Positions 6,305-6,519 of a stretch of 6,519 bases of DNA are shown here, piece by piece (position 1 is the stretch's first letter; each line of letters begins with the position of its first letter). Both the position numbers and the translations under genes were made by a program. This DNA comes from JBCCEV01 sp039030125 (GTDB lineage: Bacteria > Pseudomonadota > Gammaproteobacteria > Ga0077536): NCBI GenBank assembly GCA_039030125.1, contig JBCCEV010000197.1, positions 1 through 6,519 of the forward strand. The letters run 5' to 3'. The notes beneath the pieces are model-generated. The model ran no database searches and was not told where the DNA came from. It saw only the letters and a program-made list of their open reading frames with translations.

Positions 6305-6519
6305 ATGTCTCAAGTAGCGACCTTTTACAAGTTTGTCCCGATTCAACATCCGCGCGAGCTTCGCAACCAGTTGATTCATCGTGGCCAGGGTTTGTCGTTG
6401 AAAGGCACGGTGCTGGTCGCCACAGAAGGGCTTAACCGAAGCGGGGGCCGCTACGGCCACGACCGAAGCCGCGGCCCTCACGCTCGGGCAGCTCGCCGTC
6501 GAGCACGCCGTCGATCCGC
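6305..6519 (+). CDS. trhO: tRNA U34 hydroxylase TrhO (YceA/UPF0176 rhodanese family), N-terminal part, cut or disrupted
   Basis: The first 44 residues match the N-terminus of the TrhO/YceA family: an FYKFVP strand (7-12), a helix with LRNQL, and the hallmark LKGTVLVATEGLN (32-44). TrhO makes 5-hydroxyuridine at tRNA position 34 with O2, the step before CmoB. The gene starts 32 bp after cmoA on the same strand, so co-transcription is likely; no clear Shine-Dalgarno is seen. After N44 (codon 6434-6436) the family expects a G-(T/S)-(I/V)-A-G continuation. This frame instead gives an Arg-rich string (RSGGRYGHDRSRGPH and on) unlike the family, open to the window end. So only 6305-6436 is supported as TrhO, and the rhodanese active-site cysteine is not covered. 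The break could be an assembly chimera, a frameshift or a real truncation. Confidence 0.7.
   Translation, partial: MSQVATFYKFVPIQHPRELRNQLIHRGQGLSLKGTVLVATEGLNRSGGRYGHDRSRGPHARAARRRARRRS
6432..6518 (-). CDS. Possible C-terminal tail of a second protein (RGG-like), partial
   Basis: On the minus strand the window edge opens a reading frame of 28 codons ending in TAA (6434-6432). Its last residues read ELPEREGRGFGRGRSGPRFG, a Gly/Arg-rich tail like those on some RNA-binding proteins or DEAD-box helicases. The ~83 bases from 6437 on are about 77% G+C, far above the rest of the window. Other frames across the stretch are open too, as expected of high-G+C DNA (a plus frame reads Ala-rich), so this assignment is tentative. 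It may belong to a different genome joined by assembly. Confidence 0.3.
   Translation of the reverse strand, partial: RIDGVLDGELPEREGRGFGRGRSGPRFG

Overview
The window most likely comes from an uncultured gammaproteobacterium, probably a metagenome contig. The cmoA/cmoB pair (wobble-uridine tRNA modification) is typical of Gammaproteobacteria, base composition is moderate (roughly mid-50s % G+C by eye), and intergenic gaps are short. I recognise six protein-coding genes; one is cut by the right edge. I see no rRNA, tRNA, CRISPR array, insertion sequence or integrase.

Left part (1-2612): a persulfide dioxygenase-rhodanese fusion (minus strand, 123-1199) diverges from a thiolase of the FadA5/FadA6-like group (plus strand, 1404-2555). 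The 204-bp gap between them holds promoter-like elements for both directions and two inverted repeats that could be operators. The thiolase then converges on an ABC exporter gene, with a GNRA-loop hairpin in the 57-bp gap.

Centre (2613-5470, minus strand): cmoB (tRNA U34 carboxymethyltransferase) is followed by a full-length ABC exporter whose ATG overlaps the cmoB stop codon by one base, so the two are very probably one translationally coupled operon.

Right part (5562-6519, plus strand): cmoA (carboxy-SAM synthase) lies back to back with cmoB. It is followed after 32 bp by the start of a TrhO/YceA-type tRNA U34 hydroxylase gene. Together trhO (U34 to ho5U34), cmoA (makes Cx-SAM) and cmoB (ho5U34 to cmo5U34) would give every step of the cmo5U34 wobble modification in one small divergent locus. 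The last ~83 bases (from about 6437) do not continue the TrhO protein, are about 77% G+C, and read on the minus strand as an RGG-like protein C-terminus. This points to an assembly chimera, a frameshift or a real rearrangement at the window edge.

Most of the window is well-known biology. The points most worth following are the compact three-enzyme cmo5U34 locus, an apparent change at the Cx-SAM-binding arginine position of CmoA, the ABC exporter coupled to cmoB, and the break near 6436.
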